Position numbers and translations under genes: made by a program
In this document: positions 1 through 8,918 of the stretch, piece by piece
Layout of the letters: each line of letters starts with the position of its first letter
How positions within the stretch are numbered: position 1 is the first letter of the stretch
Assembly (NCBI GenBank): GCA_030694465.1
Contig: JAUXYJ010000038.1
Location: 1-64,000 of the forward strand
DNA: 64,000 nucleotides
Direction of reading: 5' to 3'
Source: Deltaproteobacteria bacterium
Lineage (GTDB): Bacteria > Myxococcota_A > Polyangia > Polyangiales > Ga0077539
The notes under the pieces: generated by a model
Database searches by the model: none
What the model saw: only the letters and a program-made list of their open reading frames with translations
Told to the model about the DNA's origin: nothing

Positions 1-1
1 T

Positions 2-325
2 GGCCAGTGGTGGCAGCTACGCTTCTCGCGCATCACCGAGCGTCGTCTCCGCATGCATTGGTCAGGCTATTTGCGGGATATTGAGGGATCGACTCCTTAC
101 GACTTACTGATCGTCGACGGGCAGATTCGCGCGGACCCTGAGCTTCGAATTCGAGGCTTTGTGGCTGATGCTCCATACGAAGGACACACGTTCTCGGGTG
201 GACTCACGTTGCGTGACGGAGTCCTTGATTTGGACATCACTTCGAGTCGACAGTATCTCCCACAAGAAACAAGACAACTTGAGCGACGTCGGCTCTTTTG
301 TCGCGCGACACGAAATCGCCCGTAA
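2..325 (+). CDS. C-terminal part of an unknown protein, truncated by the window start
   Basis: The frame is open from base 2 and ends at 325, so the gene probably begins upstream of the window. An internal ATG at 53 could start a 90-residue ORF, but the residues before it (WWQLRFSRITERR) read as ordinary protein. The visible segment is mixed polar and hydrophobic, with no membrane helix or motif I recognise; one stretch (HTFSGGLTLRDGVLDLDIT) looks like beta strands. A palindromic repeat copy follows 65 bases after the stop. Function unknown. An ORF on the opposite strand covers the same bases but is more basic and Ser/Arg-rich, typical of a shadow. Confidence 0.45.
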   Translation, partial: GQWWQLRFSRITERRLRMHWSGYLRDIEGSTPYDLLIVDGQIRADPELRIRGFVADAPYEGHTFSGGLTLRDGVLDLDITSSRQYLPQETRQLERRRLFCRATRNRP

Positions 326-390
326 TTCGCAGCGCATTCATCCATGCGAACTCGCGTGTATGCGCCTAGGCACACCACGCAGCGCCACAC

Positions 391-406
391 CCGGCGACGT
401 CGCCGG
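391..406. repeat. Interspersed palindrome, copy 1
   Basis: Perfect 16-base core CCGGCGACGTCGCCGG, preceded by AC and followed by AT. It lies in the gap between the end of the truncated + gene (325) and the end of the minus-strand DUF4340 gene (436), that is, between convergent genes. Confidence 0.9.
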
Positions 407-435
407 ATCACTTCACTCTCCCCCCCCTAGCTCGC

Positions 436-1590
436 TCAGTGCGCGCCGCCGCCTGGGCCGCCAGGGCCACCGGCGCGACCCGCTTGCGCGGCGATCTGCG
501 CTTGGATCTGCCGCATAAGATCCGGCGGAATCTGCGGTGAGCCACCAGGACCACCGGGGCCTCCGGGGCCTCCGGGGCCGCCCATTCCCATGGCGCCCAT
601 GGCGCTGGGGACGGGGACCTCGATCGCCGCGGCGCTCGCGTCCACCGCGCCACCCTCAGGCGGAATCGGTGTCTGCACTGCGGTCACGTCAAAGCCGATC
701 GCAGATGCGCCCGAGCGCGCTGCGATAAACACCGTGTCGTCGCCATCTTTTTTGACGAAGATGCCGTCGTCGCCGGTGTTGCTTCCGACGCGCAAAACAA
801 CCTGGGGGCCGTTGTCGACGTCGATGGTGAAGCTTGGGCTCTGCGCGCTGAGCGTGGTCTCTGCGCCGTCGGCTGCAAAGTCCGTCGCGTTGAGCGCGAT
901 GAGGTTGGTCACGAGCTGGTTGACCCGCGCCGTGTCCAAGCGCTCGATCGGTGGGTTGCTGGTCGCGGCGGTCCACGTGTCGTTGCTGCGGTCGAAGCGA
1001 TAGGTCCCCGCGGGGCTCTGCCACTGGACGTAGCGAACGTGCGTACGCTCGAGGTTCGTGATCTGCCGATTGCGCCACTCTCGTGGGGCATTTTGCAGAC
1101 GAAAACGCTCAAGACCCGTCACGCGAAACACGCGCGGCGAGCCCTCGAAGCGCACCGCGGTTCCGCCGTCGAGGTCTTTGCCGACCCAGCCGTCAAACAC
1201 GCGCGTCGCGCCACGAAAGACCTGCAGATGCGTCGCGTGCGCAGCGTCGACCTCCATGGCCGCGTGCGAGGCGCTCTCGTACGCTGCGATCGAGCTCGCG
1301 TGCATATCCGAGAGGGAGCTGAGCAGGCTTGTCACCTGCGTCTCGTCCGCGGGCCCACGGCCGGGCGCGTTCATAAACCACTTGTTGTCACGCTTCTCGA
1401 GCTGCACCTCGGGGGCGTCGCCCACGGGGTCCATCACGATGCGCGAGACCTGGTCGCGCACGATCGCGGTCCAGGGATCGGTCACGCGCTCTTGGCGCTC
1501 GCTGGGCTTCTCGCGGTTGACGTACCAGACGCCTCCTGCGAGCGCGATGAGCGCGCCGAGCGCGATAAAGAGTCGATTGTTGCCTTCCAT
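436..1590 (-). CDS. DUF4340-domain protein of a gliding-type ABC transporter operon
   Basis: A 384-residue protein with an N-terminal membrane anchor (about residues 6-24), followed by a periplasmic-type beta-rich region that reads like the DUF4340 family, with short repeated units ending in residues such as FRVTGLERF. The last 50 residues are an unusual Gly-Pro-Gly low-complexity tail. It is the last gene of a four-gene minus-strand operon after the ATPase, permease and GldG-like genes; this order is typical of GldFG-type transporters, in which DUF4340 proteins are auxiliary periplasmic parts. Only 12 bases separate it from the GldG-like gene. The substrate cannot be told from sequence. Family call by context and pattern, moderately sure. 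Confidence 0.75.
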   Translation of the reverse strand: MEGNNRLFIALGALIALAGGVWYVNREKPSERQERVTDPWTAIVRDQVSRIVMDPVGDAPEVQLEKRDNKWFMNAPGRGPADETQVTSLLSSLSDMHASSIAAYESASHAAMEVDAAHATHLQVFRGATRVFDGWVGKDLDGGTAVRFEGSPRVFRVTGLERFRLQNAPREWRNRQITNLERTHVRYVQWQSPAGTYRFDRSNDTWTAATSNPPIERLDTARVNQLVTNLIALNATDFAADGAETTLSAQSPSFTIDVDNGPQVVLRVGSNTGDDGIFVKKDGDDTVFIAARSGASAIGFDVTAVQTPIPPEGGAVDASAAAIEVPVPSAMGAMGMGGPGGPGGPGGPGGSPQIPPDLMRQIQAQIAAQAGRAGGPGGPGGGAH

Positions 1591-1602
1591 CTGCGACTCC
1601 TC

Positions 1603-3342
1603 TCAGGCCTTGGGCCCGAACTCCTTGGCGAGATCTTTGATGCGGGCGCGTCGTGCAGAGAGCACCGCGAGGCCAAGCACACCGATCGCAGCCGGCAAGA
1701 GCGCGATCGATCCCCACTTGAAGAATTGCTTGGCTTTGTCACTCACGTCCGCACGAATCTGCGGGTCGCTCGTGTCCTTCGCGCGGACCGCGAGAAGATC
1801 TGTGTCTTGGCTCATCCAGTCGAACGTGTTCGACAGCATCGCGAGGTTGGCCGGGGGCTGACCCTGCGAGAGCTGGATGAGCGTGCGGAGGGTGTCGAGC
1901 GCGAACATGTTGCCCGACGAGATCACCATCAGGCGTGCGCGGTCGGTGCTGCGCTGCGGAACATTGCTGTTCGCTGCGACCACTGCGGGCGCGCCTGCGT
2001 CGTTGCTTGCCGTCTCTGCGCGACCTGCAAACGCCGAGCGAAATGGGCCCTGAAGCGCCACACCGACCGCGTACGGTCCATGCTGCGCTGCGTTTTGAAA
2101 CTGCGACGGGCCCTGCTGAAGGATCTGTCGAATATCAATGTTGAAGTCCGTGCGCAGGATCGAGTTGGGGCCCGTGCGTGCAAACACGTTGAGCTCACCG
2201 CCGGTTGCGCGGCGCTTGCTCTCATCGATGCGGATCTCGCTCGGGTACGTCGAGATAAATCCTGGCAAGCGAAAGGTCACCGGAAACCGCGGGTCCATGC
2301 CGCCCTGGGTCAGCATGTCTTGCGCGCTGGGCGTGCCCGAGAAGCTGGCGATTTCGGGCCAGGTCACCAAGCGAACGCGGCCACGGTAGCGACCAAAGGC
2401 CACCACGGCGTCGGTCGCACGAAGATCGAGGATCACGTTGGGCTGGAGGCTAACGCCGTACTCGCTGAGCCAATCGTTGAGATGGTGCTCAGACACGGTG
2501 CCCGTCGCGCTGCCCGGATCCGTCGCCGGAAAGTTAACGCCGCTCCCGAAGATCGCGACCGAGCCGCCGCGCATGAGGTACGCGTCGAGCTTGCGCATCT
2601 CGCGCTCGCTGATGCGCTGCAGCGGGTTCATGATGATCAGGCCCTTGATGTCCGTGGGGACATCGTTGTCGCCGCCATTGAGGTTGACCGTGCGAGTGCG
2701 ATAGTTCAACCGCGCCTGCTCGATGAACTGCGGCATGTACTGCAGCCCTTCTTCAGGGGTGAGCTCGCCGTGGCCGCCCAAAAAGCCGATCGTTCGCTCA
2801 CGCTCGCCCTCGGGCAGCGCGAGGTTCTTGATGATCGAGCTGATCTCGTACTCGAGGCCTTGCACACCAGGGGGCAAGAACTCGAGCTTGTCGCGGCGAC
2901 CAAGGTACTCAAACGCTACGCAGCGATAGACCTCTTGGATGGTCGCTTGCTCTTGGCGCTGGTCGACGGACTGCAGCGGCGCTTTGACGCAGCCTGCAGC
3001 GTCGGCTTGTCGACGACGGTCGTCGGTGTCCGGCGTGACATAGACCACGCGCACACGGCCACCGGACGCGTTGCGATACTCGTCGAGCTGGTCGTGCAAG
3101 AAGCGCTCGTCGTCGTTGGCGGGCGGCGGTTGATTGGCCGTGAAATACACGGTGATCGTGAGCTGGTCATTGAGACCGCGCACGATGCGTCGCGTGCCGT
3201 CGCTGAGCGTAAAGATCTGCCGCTTGGTGAGATCGAGACGCCCGAAGGCCTTGAGCGAGAGGATGTTGAAGAGCACCAGCGAGGCAATGATGATTGCGAC
3301 GAAGGCGACGGACTCGGTACGGGCTCGTACTTTGCGTTCCAT
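1603..3342 (-). CDS. GldG-like ABC transporter auxiliary protein
   Basis: A 579-residue protein with one N-terminal membrane helix (about residues 12-32), then the family start pattern LDLTKRQIFTLSDGTRRIV, a large extracytoplasmic region, and a second helix near the C-terminus (about 545-565) followed by a basic cytoplasmic end. This matches the ABC_transp_aux/GldG family that accompanies ABC-2 permeases. It contains the typical internal phrases FLGGHGELTPEEG and IMNPLQRISEREMRKLDAYLMRGGS, the latter being the ThuA/glutamine-amidotransferase-like segment of these proteins. Four bases separate it from the permease gene, so translation is probably coupled. The substrate is unknown; the family was named for Bacteroidetes gliding, but homologues occur in non-gliding bacteria. 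Confidence 0.85.
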   Translation of the reverse strand: MERKVRARTESVAFVAIIIASLVLFNILSLKAFGRLDLTKRQIFTLSDGTRRIVRGLNDQLTITVYFTANQPPPANDDERFLHDQLDEYRNASGGRVRVVYVTPDTDDRRRQADAAGCVKAPLQSVDQRQEQATIQEVYRCVAFEYLGRRDKLEFLPPGVQGLEYEISSIIKNLALPEGERERTIGFLGGHGELTPEEGLQYMPQFIEQARLNYRTRTVNLNGGDNDVPTDIKGLIIMNPLQRISEREMRKLDAYLMRGGSVAIFGSGVNFPATDPGSATGTVSEHHLNDWLSEYGVSLQPNVILDLRATDAVVAFGRYRGRVRLVTWPEIASFSGTPSAQDMLTQGGMDPRFPVTFRLPGFISTYPSEIRIDESKRRATGGELNVFARTGPNSILRTDFNIDIRQILQQGPSQFQNAAQHGPYAVGVALQGPFRSAFAGRAETASNDAGAPAVVAANSNVPQRSTDRARLMVISSGNMFALDTLRTLIQLSQGQPPANLAMLSNTFDWMSQDTDLLAVRAKDTSDPQIRADVSDKAKQFFKWGSIALLPAAIGVLGLAVLSARRARIKDLAKEFGPKA

Positions 3343-3346
3343 GGAT

Positions 3347-4123
3347 TCAGCTCCAGCGGCGCGAAGAGAGCGAGCGTGCGGCGATCATAAGACCGCCGGT
3401 GATCACGCTGCCAAAGTAGACAAGATTGCGCGTGTCAATGACGCCGCGCGCGATGGACTTAAAGTGAAAGTCCGTGGAGAGGTACTCGAGAACCGAAGAG
3501 ACACTCTGTGGGAGAAAAATCAGGGTTTTGTCCATGAAGTACAAGATGTACCCGAGCAGCGACGTCACGATAAACGAGCTGATCTGGTCCTTCATGTACG
3601 AGCTGATGACCATGCCAATCGCGATGTATGCGCCGCCACCGAGCAAGATCCCGATGTAGCCACCGATCACTGGGCCCGAGTCGAGGTCGCCCATGCGTGA
3701 GAGCGCGATGGGGTAGGTGATGGTCGCCAAGAGCGTGAGAAACAACACGCCCATCGCGCCCAAGAACTTGCCCACGACCACGTCGCTGTCGCGTACGGGG
3801 AGGGTGATCAAGAGCTCGATCGTTCCGCGCTGTCGCTCTTCGCTAAACGAGCGCATCGAGAGGGCCGCGCACAGCAACGGAAGCAGCGCGCTCATCGAGG
3901 TAAACAGCGGTTGAAGCGTGGCGCGACGGAGCACCAGCGTCCCGAACAAAAAGAAGAACAGCAACCCTACGAAGAGGGTGAACATCGTCACGACGATGTA
4001 GCCCATGGGGCCGTTAAAATAGGCGCGAAACTCACGCTTCGCGATGGTCCAAATGTTCGCGAGCGGAGATCCGATCCCGCCGCGCAGTACACCGCTCTTG
4101 GTGCTCTTTGCTTGCTCAGCCAT
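3347..4123 (-). CDS. ABC-2 type transporter permease (GldF-like)
   Basis: A 258-residue membrane protein with about six hydrophobic segments. It begins with the typical ABC-2 permease entry (IWTIAKREFRAYFNGPMGYIV) and contains the family signature SFSEERQRGTIELLITLPVRDSDVVVGKFLGA in its cytoplasmic loop (about residues 93-124). It forms the membrane channel for the ATPase encoded just upstream; the genes are 9 bases apart. The Phe-rich segment near residue 50 is a membrane helix, not low-complexity noise. The pairing with GldG-like and DUF4340 proteins downstream places it in the GldF subgroup. Confidence 0.87.
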   Translation of the reverse strand: MAEQAKSTKSGVLRGGIGSPLANIWTIAKREFRAYFNGPMGYIVVTMFTLFVGLLFFFLFGTLVLRRATLQPLFTSMSALLPLLCAALSMRSFSEERQRGTIELLITLPVRDSDVVVGKFLGAMGVLFLTLLATITYPIALSRMGDLDSGPVIGGYIGILLGGGAYIAIGMVISSYMKDQISSFIVTSLLGYILYFMDKTLIFLPQSVSSVLEYLSTDFHFKSIARGVIDTRNLVYFGSVITGGLMIAARSLSSRRWS

Positions 4124-4132
4124 GATGGACTC

Positions 4133-5239
4133 TCACTCCTTCTCTTCTTCGTCCGAGTCCTCGTCAGAGTCCTCGTCTTTGTCTGCTTCAGCGTTCGCTG
4201 CATTGCGTGCAGCCGCGGCCTTGGCCACGCCCGCCTTCTCAATTCGCGCGCCTGCTTTTTGGTCGCCGACGGTGAGCTCTCTAAACACCTCTTCGAGCTG
4301 AACAACCTCGCGGCGCAGCTCCAAGAGCGTCCAGCTCTTGTCGACACAGAGCCCAAAGATCTCGCGACGGAGGTCCTTGCCAGACTCAATCGGTGCGAGA
4401 ATTTGCACCTCAATCGAGCCATCTTCCGACGGGAGCGTCTTGACCGTCAGCCCGCTCGACATCTCTTTGAGCGCCTTGGTGAGCGTGTCCACCGAGACCT
4501 CGGTCTTGCTGTCACGCTTCTTGCCGTCGATCTCGAGCACGTACCGCGCGTTGCCCGAACGATTCGCCAAATCATTGGGCGCCCCGTCTGCTGCGAGCTT
4601 GCCCTTCGAGACAATCAGCACGCGAGGACAGCTCGCTTCGACCTCGGCGAGGTTGTGTGTCGAGAGCATCACCGTACGATCGCGACCAATGGCCTTGATG
4701 TACTCGATAAACTCGGCCTTCTCGATCGGGTCGAGGTCGCTCGTGGGCTCGTCCAAGATCAGAATGGGCGGGTCATGCAACAGCGCCTGGGCCAAGCCCA
4801 CACGCTGCTGATAGCCCTTGGAGAGGTCGCCGATCGAGTCCTTCGCGAGCTGGTCGCCCAGGCCCGTAATCTCGATGACTTTCTTAATCCGCGCCTTGTG
4901 CTCACTCGGAGGCAGTGCGCGCAATTGTGCGACAAATTGTAGATATTCGACGATGCCCATCTCTTGGTAGAGCGGCGCGCGCTGCGGGAGATAGCCCACG
5001 ACGCTTCGGGCCCCTAGCGGGTCCTCGAAGACGTCGTTGCCTCCCACAATCGCGGTGCCTGACGAGGGTGCCAGAAAGCACGTCAGGATGCGCATGGTGG
5101 TGGATTTTCCGGCGCCGTTCGGTCCCAAAAATCCGACCACTTCGCCGCGGCGAATACTAAAATTGAGCTTATCGATCGCTCGGTACGTCCCGTAGGCCTT
5201 TGTTAGGTCTCGGGCCTCGATCATCACATCGGTGGCCAT
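4133..5239 (-). CDS. ABC transporter ATP-binding protein (GldA-like)
   Basis: From the ATG at 5239 the protein has 368 residues. Walker A GPNGAGKST lies at about 39-47, the Q-loop LPQ near 84, the signature LSKGYQQR near 130, Walker B LILDEPTSDLDP near 155 and the switch His in STHNLAEVE near 185. The last 50 residues end in an unusually acidic D/E tail. I chose the ATG at 5239 because GGAAGG lies just upstream; an earlier in-frame ATG at 5263 adds only a short basic leader. It energises the permease encoded downstream and heads the operon ATPase-permease-GldG-DUF4340. Confidence 0.9.
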   Translation of the reverse strand: MATDVMIEARDLTKAYGTYRAIDKLNFSIRRGEVVGFLGPNGAGKSTTMRILTCFLAPSSGTAIVGGNDVFEDPLGARSVVGYLPQRAPLYQEMGIVEYLQFVAQLRALPPSEHKARIKKVIEITGLGDQLAKDSIGDLSKGYQQRVGLAQALLHDPPILILDEPTSDLDPIEKAEFIEYIKAIGRDRTVMLSTHNLAEVEASCPRVLIVSKGKLAADGAPNDLANRSGNARYVLEIDGKKRDSKTEVSVDTLTKALKEMSSGLTVKTLPSEDGSIEVQILAPIESGKDLRREIFGLCVDKSWTLLELRREVVQLEEVFRELTVGDQKAGARIEKAGVAKAAAARNAANAEADKDEDSDEDSDEEEKE

Positions 5240-5402
5240 CGTTGCCTTCCCGTGCTTGTGCACATGGATGAGCTCACATCGCGAACGACTCGCGCGTGGC
5301 TCTTCAAAATCGCTCGTACTATCGAACCTTAAAACCTCGCGCGCTGCGTGCTGTAGAGAGGCCCCTCCGGGGCTCTGTGCCTCGGGGACTTCACGCCACA
5401 GC

Positions 5403-5423
5403 GCTCACCGCGTGAGCTTTTTT
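5403..5423 (+). terminator. Intrinsic-terminator-like hairpin in the divergent intergenic region
   Basis: GCTCAC, loop CGC, GTGAGC, then six T residues on the + strand. There is no + gene upstream that it could end: it sits between the start of the minus-strand ABC operon (5239) and the + lipoprotein gene (about 5707). It may terminate a leader or antisense transcript, or act as an attenuator. The surrounding 5240-5706 stretch holds no ORF I trust apart from this. Confidence 0.5.
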
Positions 5424-5706
5424 GGCTTTGGGGGGGCGGATACTACCCAGCGACACACACAGGTCAACGATGCCGCAATCACGGTTCACCGCGAAGGGCG
5501 CCGCTGCGCCCTGCCGCGCACCGGGGATTCTCCGAGTGGCCGAACCGGTATCCCTTGCGGTTCATTCCGGCGGTGTGCGTTTTTCGCGCGGCGCGACCGC
5601 TGCAAAATACCAGTCAACTGCGCGCTCGACGGATCGTGCACCCTGCGCCAAGGTTCGCTACAACCATCCCAACTCTTCACCTCCGGAGAGCCCCGTCGAG
5701 ACCCTC

Positions 5707-7149
5707 TTGCAAACCCTCTGGCCCCTTACGATTCTGGCGCTTTTATCCAGTGTGACCGCCTCTTGTGCGGGCATTTCGGTGTTCTCAACGCCCGAAGGCA
5801 ACCTCGCGTTCGGTGCCCCGCGGGCCAACGCAGGAGGCCAAGCGCCCGGCGGCGGCCTGCGTGACCAAGGCGAACGCCGACCCCCTTCGCCCCACGTCGC
5901 CCGCAGCGCGTTTGATCGCTGGCGCCCCCCGGACATCGGCCTGTTGCCCCCCGCGCCCTTGCAGCAACAACCCTCGCAGCCCGTGCGAATCACCGCCGGG
6001 AGCGTCGAGCTCACCCTCCGCTTGTCCGACACGCGCGCGCCCTCGTGGGGCGGCGACGCATACGTGCGCATGGACCTCCGCGCGCGAGGCACTGACCCGC
6101 GCCCCCCAAGGGACCTCGCGGTCTTGATTGACACGCGCGACGCAAACACACTGGACCGTGCAAAACGCCTCGCACAAGAGCTCTTCGAGACCCTGCGCGA
6201 GGGCGACCGCGGGGCTCTGCTCACGACCGACGAACGGGGCGTAGTCCGTGTCCCGTTGCTCTCGTACGGCGCGGTCCCGCTGCTCTTGGCCCGCACCGCA
6301 GCGATCACCGCACACGGCGACGACGACCTCTCTCGGGGCATCGAGCGAGGGCTGCAAATGCTCACGCACGAGAGCGAGCGCGTGGTGCGTCTGGTCGTGC
6401 TCTCGGGCAACGGCGGACTGGTCACCGGCGAGACCATCGCCGCGCTCGAGCTCGCCCAGAGCGCACGCGTCGAGGTCATGCTCGTGCCGTTAACCGAGGC
6501 CGCAGGACACCGCCTTGAGCCTGCAGCCAATCGCACGCACGCCCTCGCCCTCGCGCCCGTCGCGGCGACCGACGCGGCAGTACGCACCGCCATCAACGAG
6601 CTCGCGGCCCTCCCACGCGCCGAGCCACTCGCGCGAGACCTCTCGCTTGTGTACGAAGCCACACCGTCGCCGTCGCACTTGCTTGAGGTCCATGGGGGCG
6701 CGAGCGCGTGGACTCCGTCGGGAGGCGAGGTGATTTTTGGCAGCGTTCGCCCAGGGGATATTCGCACCATGGTGCTGCGCGTAGGGGTCCCTGCGTGCCC
6801 TACCGATGGCAATTTCGAGCCCACCGTGCGTGTGCGTTGGCTCGACGCGCAGGGCCCTCACGAGGTCAGCGCTGCGCTGAGTGTCCCGTACTCGCGCAGG
6901 CTCCCCGAGTACCTCGCGGGTCGCTCGGGAGACGTGCTGCACTATGTCTCTCTGCTGGGGACCATCACTGCGATCCACCGCGCGATCGAGGGGCACGACG
7001 CGCGCGGGCTCGACGCGATGTACCCCACGGCGAGCGCCCAGGCGCGGTCACTGCAGGCGTACGCGACGCTGCACGGAGACCGCGTGATGGGTGCACAATC
7101 GAGGCTCTTGGAAGAGCTGCTCACCGTGGCGCGTGGCGGGCGCGAGTAG
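5707..7149 (+). CDS. Lipoprotein with a VWA-like domain
   Basis: The reading frame is open from 5422, but its first 95 residues are Arg/Ser/Pro-rich and look non-coding. A TTG at 5707 gives a good lipoprotein signal peptide (LWPLTILALLSSVTAS then Cys), so I place the start there; the weak GGAGAG is 16 bases upstream, so this is not certain. The mature protein has a proline-rich linker and then a von Willebrand factor A-like fold (DLAVLIDTRD ... LREGDRGALLTT ... VRLVVLSGNGGLVTG). The metal site is degenerate: DTRDA replaces DXSXS. A C-terminal segment with YPTASAQARSLQAYATLHGDR follows. Role unknown; probably outer-membrane attached. It is convergent with the lipoprotein gene at 7186. Confidence 0.7.
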   Translation: MQTLWPLTILALLSSVTASCAGISVFSTPEGNLAFGAPRANAGGQAPGGGLRDQGERRPPSPHVARSAFDRWRPPDIGLLPPAPLQQQPSQPVRITAGSVELTLRLSDTRAPSWGGDAYVRMDLRARGTDPRPPRDLAVLIDTRDANTLDRAKRLAQELFETLREGDRGALLTTDERGVVRVPLLSYGAVPLLLARTAAITAHGDDDLSRGIERGLQMLTHESERVVRLVVLSGNGGLVTGETIAALELAQSARVEVMLVPLTEAAGHRLEPAANRTHALALAPVAATDAAVRTAINELAALPRAEPLARDLSLVYEATPSPSHLLEVHGGASAWTPSGGEVIFGSVRPGDIRTMVLRVGVPACPTDGNFEPTVRVRWLDAQGPHEVSAALSVPYSRRLPEYLAGRSGDVLHYVSLLGTITAIHRAIEGHDARGLDAMYPTASAQARSLQAYATLHGDRVMGAQSRLLEELLTVARGGRE

Positions 7150-7164
7150 GGCTCCCACACGCTG

Positions 7165-7184
7165 ACCCGGCGACGTCGCCGGGT
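7165..7184. repeat. Interspersed palindrome, copy 2 (full 20-base form)
   Basis: Perfect 20-base palindrome ACCCGGCGACGTCGCCGGGT, 15 bases after the stop of the VWA-like lipoprotein gene and 2 bases before the stop end of the convergent minus-strand lipoprotein gene. Confidence 0.95.
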
Positions 7185-7185
7185 G

Positions 7186-8229
7186 TCACCGCTGCGGGGT
7201 CACAGGCAGCTCGGTGATGGTCTCCATCGCGGCGCGACACTCGAGCGCAGCGGGCGACTGCGCGAGGCTCTCGCTCATGATGCACATCGAGACGACGTGC
7301 GAACGAGGCTCGCGAACGACCATCACCTCCGTCGAAACACTCACCGCGGGGCGCTCGGTTCGCGTCTGGATCAGGTAGCCCTCGCGGCCACCAAATCGAG
7401 CCAACGTAGGCGCACCGAGACTCCCGTGAGCCTGCAGGGCTTGGTGCGCTTCGGTGGCCTGCGCTTGCAGCGACGCGGTGCTGGGCTCGCGCTCAAACAG
7501 CATCACCATCGTCGGGGCCATGTTGGTGGGCGCTTCGACGTACACATCGAGCGCTACGCCCTCGTCTTCGGTGGGCACGCGTCTCCAGCCTGAGGGGATC
7601 AGTGTGCTCAGAGGGCCCCGTGTAACCTGCTGATGGGTGATAGGTGGGGGCGCCGTCCGAGGCTGTGTCATCGCCGCGGCGAAGCTCTCGACACACGCCT
7701 GCGGCATCACGTCCGAGGCGAGGCGTTCAATCCCGCAACTCAGCAAAAACGCACGTGGATGTCCTTCGATCAGCCACATAAATCGGTCCAACACCCGCAG
7801 GCTCGCGCCAAGGGATCGCGAGCGCAGCGCCTGACGATTGCCCACCGTCGCCTCGGTGGCGGGCCCTAACACGATGGTGTTTCCGCGTGCCAAAAACCCC
7901 GCACGCAGCGCCCCAAAGGCGTCACTGAGGCTTCGGTATTCTTGCCCCATCCCGATAAACCCAATCGCGACTCCGTCACGGCGAGCCCACTGAACGCCCT
8001 CTTGCAGATACGGCTGCCACGTTGTGGGCACTCGCCCCTGCGCGCCACTGCCAACAATGCGCTGCATTCGGACACGCGGTTGCGCGGTGATGGTCACGGT
8101 CTCACTCGCCGGCGACGTCGCCGGGTTCACGCGAGGCTGCACCCGCGCGGTGGCCGCACATCCGTGGACCGCTGCCGTCACCAAGAACACCGAGAGCGCA
8201 CGTGCGCCCCATCCCCGATCGATTGTCAT
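7186..8229 (-). CDS. Lipoprotein of unknown function
   Basis: A 347-residue protein with a signal peptide ending in the lipobox AAVHGC (Cys at about residue 24). Just after it, the phrase NPATSP is encoded by a palindrome copy (8109-8124). The rest is a globular domain with no motif I recognise; the C-terminal half (LIPSGWRRVPTEDEGVALDVYVEAPTNMAPTMVMLFERE and later PAVSVSTEVMVV) resembles small secreted lipid- or stress-related folds, but I would not name it. It is convergent with the VWA-like lipoprotein and lies 26 bases downstream of the gene at 8256, so it may share its transcript. Confidence 0.7.
   Translation of the reverse strand: MTIDRGWGARALSVFLVTAAVHGCAATARVQPRVNPATSPASETVTITAQPRVRMQRIVGSGAQGRVPTTWQPYLQEGVQWARRDGVAIGFIGMGQEYRSLSDAFGALRAGFLARGNTIVLGPATEATVGNRQALRSRSLGASLRVLDRFMWLIEGHPRAFLLSCGIERLASDVMPQACVESFAAAMTQPRTAPPPITHQQVTRGPLSTLIPSGWRRVPTEDEGVALDVYVEAPTNMAPTMVMLFEREPSTASLQAQATEAHQALQAHGSLGAPTLARFGGREGYLIQTRTERPAVSVSTEVMVVREPRSHVVSMCIMSESLAQSPAALECRAAMETITELPVTPQR
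8109..8124. repeat. Interspersed palindrome, copy 3, inside a coding sequence
   Basis: Perfect 16-base core CCGGCGACGTCGCCGG within the lipoprotein gene, encoding part of NPATSPAS just after the lipobox, in the region expected to be a flexible linker. Confidence 0.9.
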
Positions 8230-8255
8230 CTGTTAACTCCCCGTTGCATGGTCGC

Positions 8256-8885
8256 CTAGCGCTGTACCGATTGCTGCCAGCGTAGCTTGGTCACACACAT
8301 CGTGTCACCGCGGCTGATGCACTGGCTCCGCTCGATCTCGACGATGCCGACCTTCATCCGCGTAAAGACCGCGCGGGTGGTCTCGCTCACGATCTCGCAC
8401 AATACCGGGTGATGTGCAGGCCAATCGCGCGTGATCGAGACGGCTTGCCCCGGCCCGACGAGGTTGACCTCGCGCTCGCCCGAGTCATGCAGCTGTCGCC
8501 ACGCACGCTGGATGTGTCGCCCATAGCGATCGGGCGTCGCGACGAGCGTAAAGAGCACCGAATAGAGCCCGCGAAAGAGCCGCTCGGTGACGTGGTCTAC
8601 CCCCTCGCGCAGCAAGGCCGAGCGAGCCGATGGCGCCAAGGGGGTGAGCGTCGCGTCGGTGAGCCAGTGAATCGCAGACGCGGGATACCAAGCGCTCTGG
8701 ATCAGCCCAAACGCAGGGTCGTCCGAGACAAAGCCGACCTGCCGACAGAGCGGCGACTCGTCGATCAATCGCCCGAGGCTCTGCGTATTGGCACGTGCGG
8801 CATACCAACGCAGAAACTCAGCAAGAATGGCCCCCTTCATGCGCGGCTCTGAGCGTGGTTGCACCGTAGGCTTTGACCCTACCAC
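8256..8885 (-). CDS. Conserved hypothetical protein, V4R/DUF2378-like
   Basis: A 209-residue protein from a GTG at 8885; an ATG at 8840 (MKGAILAEFLRW) is an equally good start. The pattern of a KG start, amphipathic helices, a mid-region LYSVLFTLVATPDRYGRHIQRAWRQLHDSG, and an end with GDTMCVTKLRW resembles the heme-NO/4-vinyl-reductase-like sensory fold and the related myxobacterial DUF2378 group. That similarity is from memory of patterns, not a search. The promoter region overlaps that of the divergent oxoprolinase gene: the two possible start pairs lie within 80 bases of each other. Confidence 0.6.
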   Translation of the reverse strand: MVGSKPTVQPRSEPRMKGAILAEFLRWYAARANTQSLGRLIDESPLCRQVGFVSDDPAFGLIQSAWYPASAIHWLTDATLTPLAPSARSALLREGVDHVTERLFRGLYSVLFTLVATPDRYGRHIQRAWRQLHDSGEREVNLVGPGQAVSITRDWPAHHPVLCEIVSETTRAVFTRMKVGIVEIERSQCISRGDTMCVTKLRWQQSVQR

Positions 8886-8918
8886 GAGGTGTCGCTGCGG
8901 CTAAGATCTCGCGCATTG

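Noticed and set aside
1039..3390. Long + strand ORF of 783 residues
   Set aside because: It is antisense to the GldG-like and DUF4340 genes, is Arg/His-rich and lacks any domain; typical shadow of GC-rich coding sequence.
5525..5590. Serine-tRNA-like string (CCGAGTGGCCGAA followed by GGTTCATTCC)
   Set aside because: Acceptor and anticodon stems cannot be paired, so it is probably a chance match.
5658..6824. Minus-strand ORF of 388 residues
   Set aside because: Antisense to the VWA-like lipoprotein gene and very Ser/Arg/Thr-rich.
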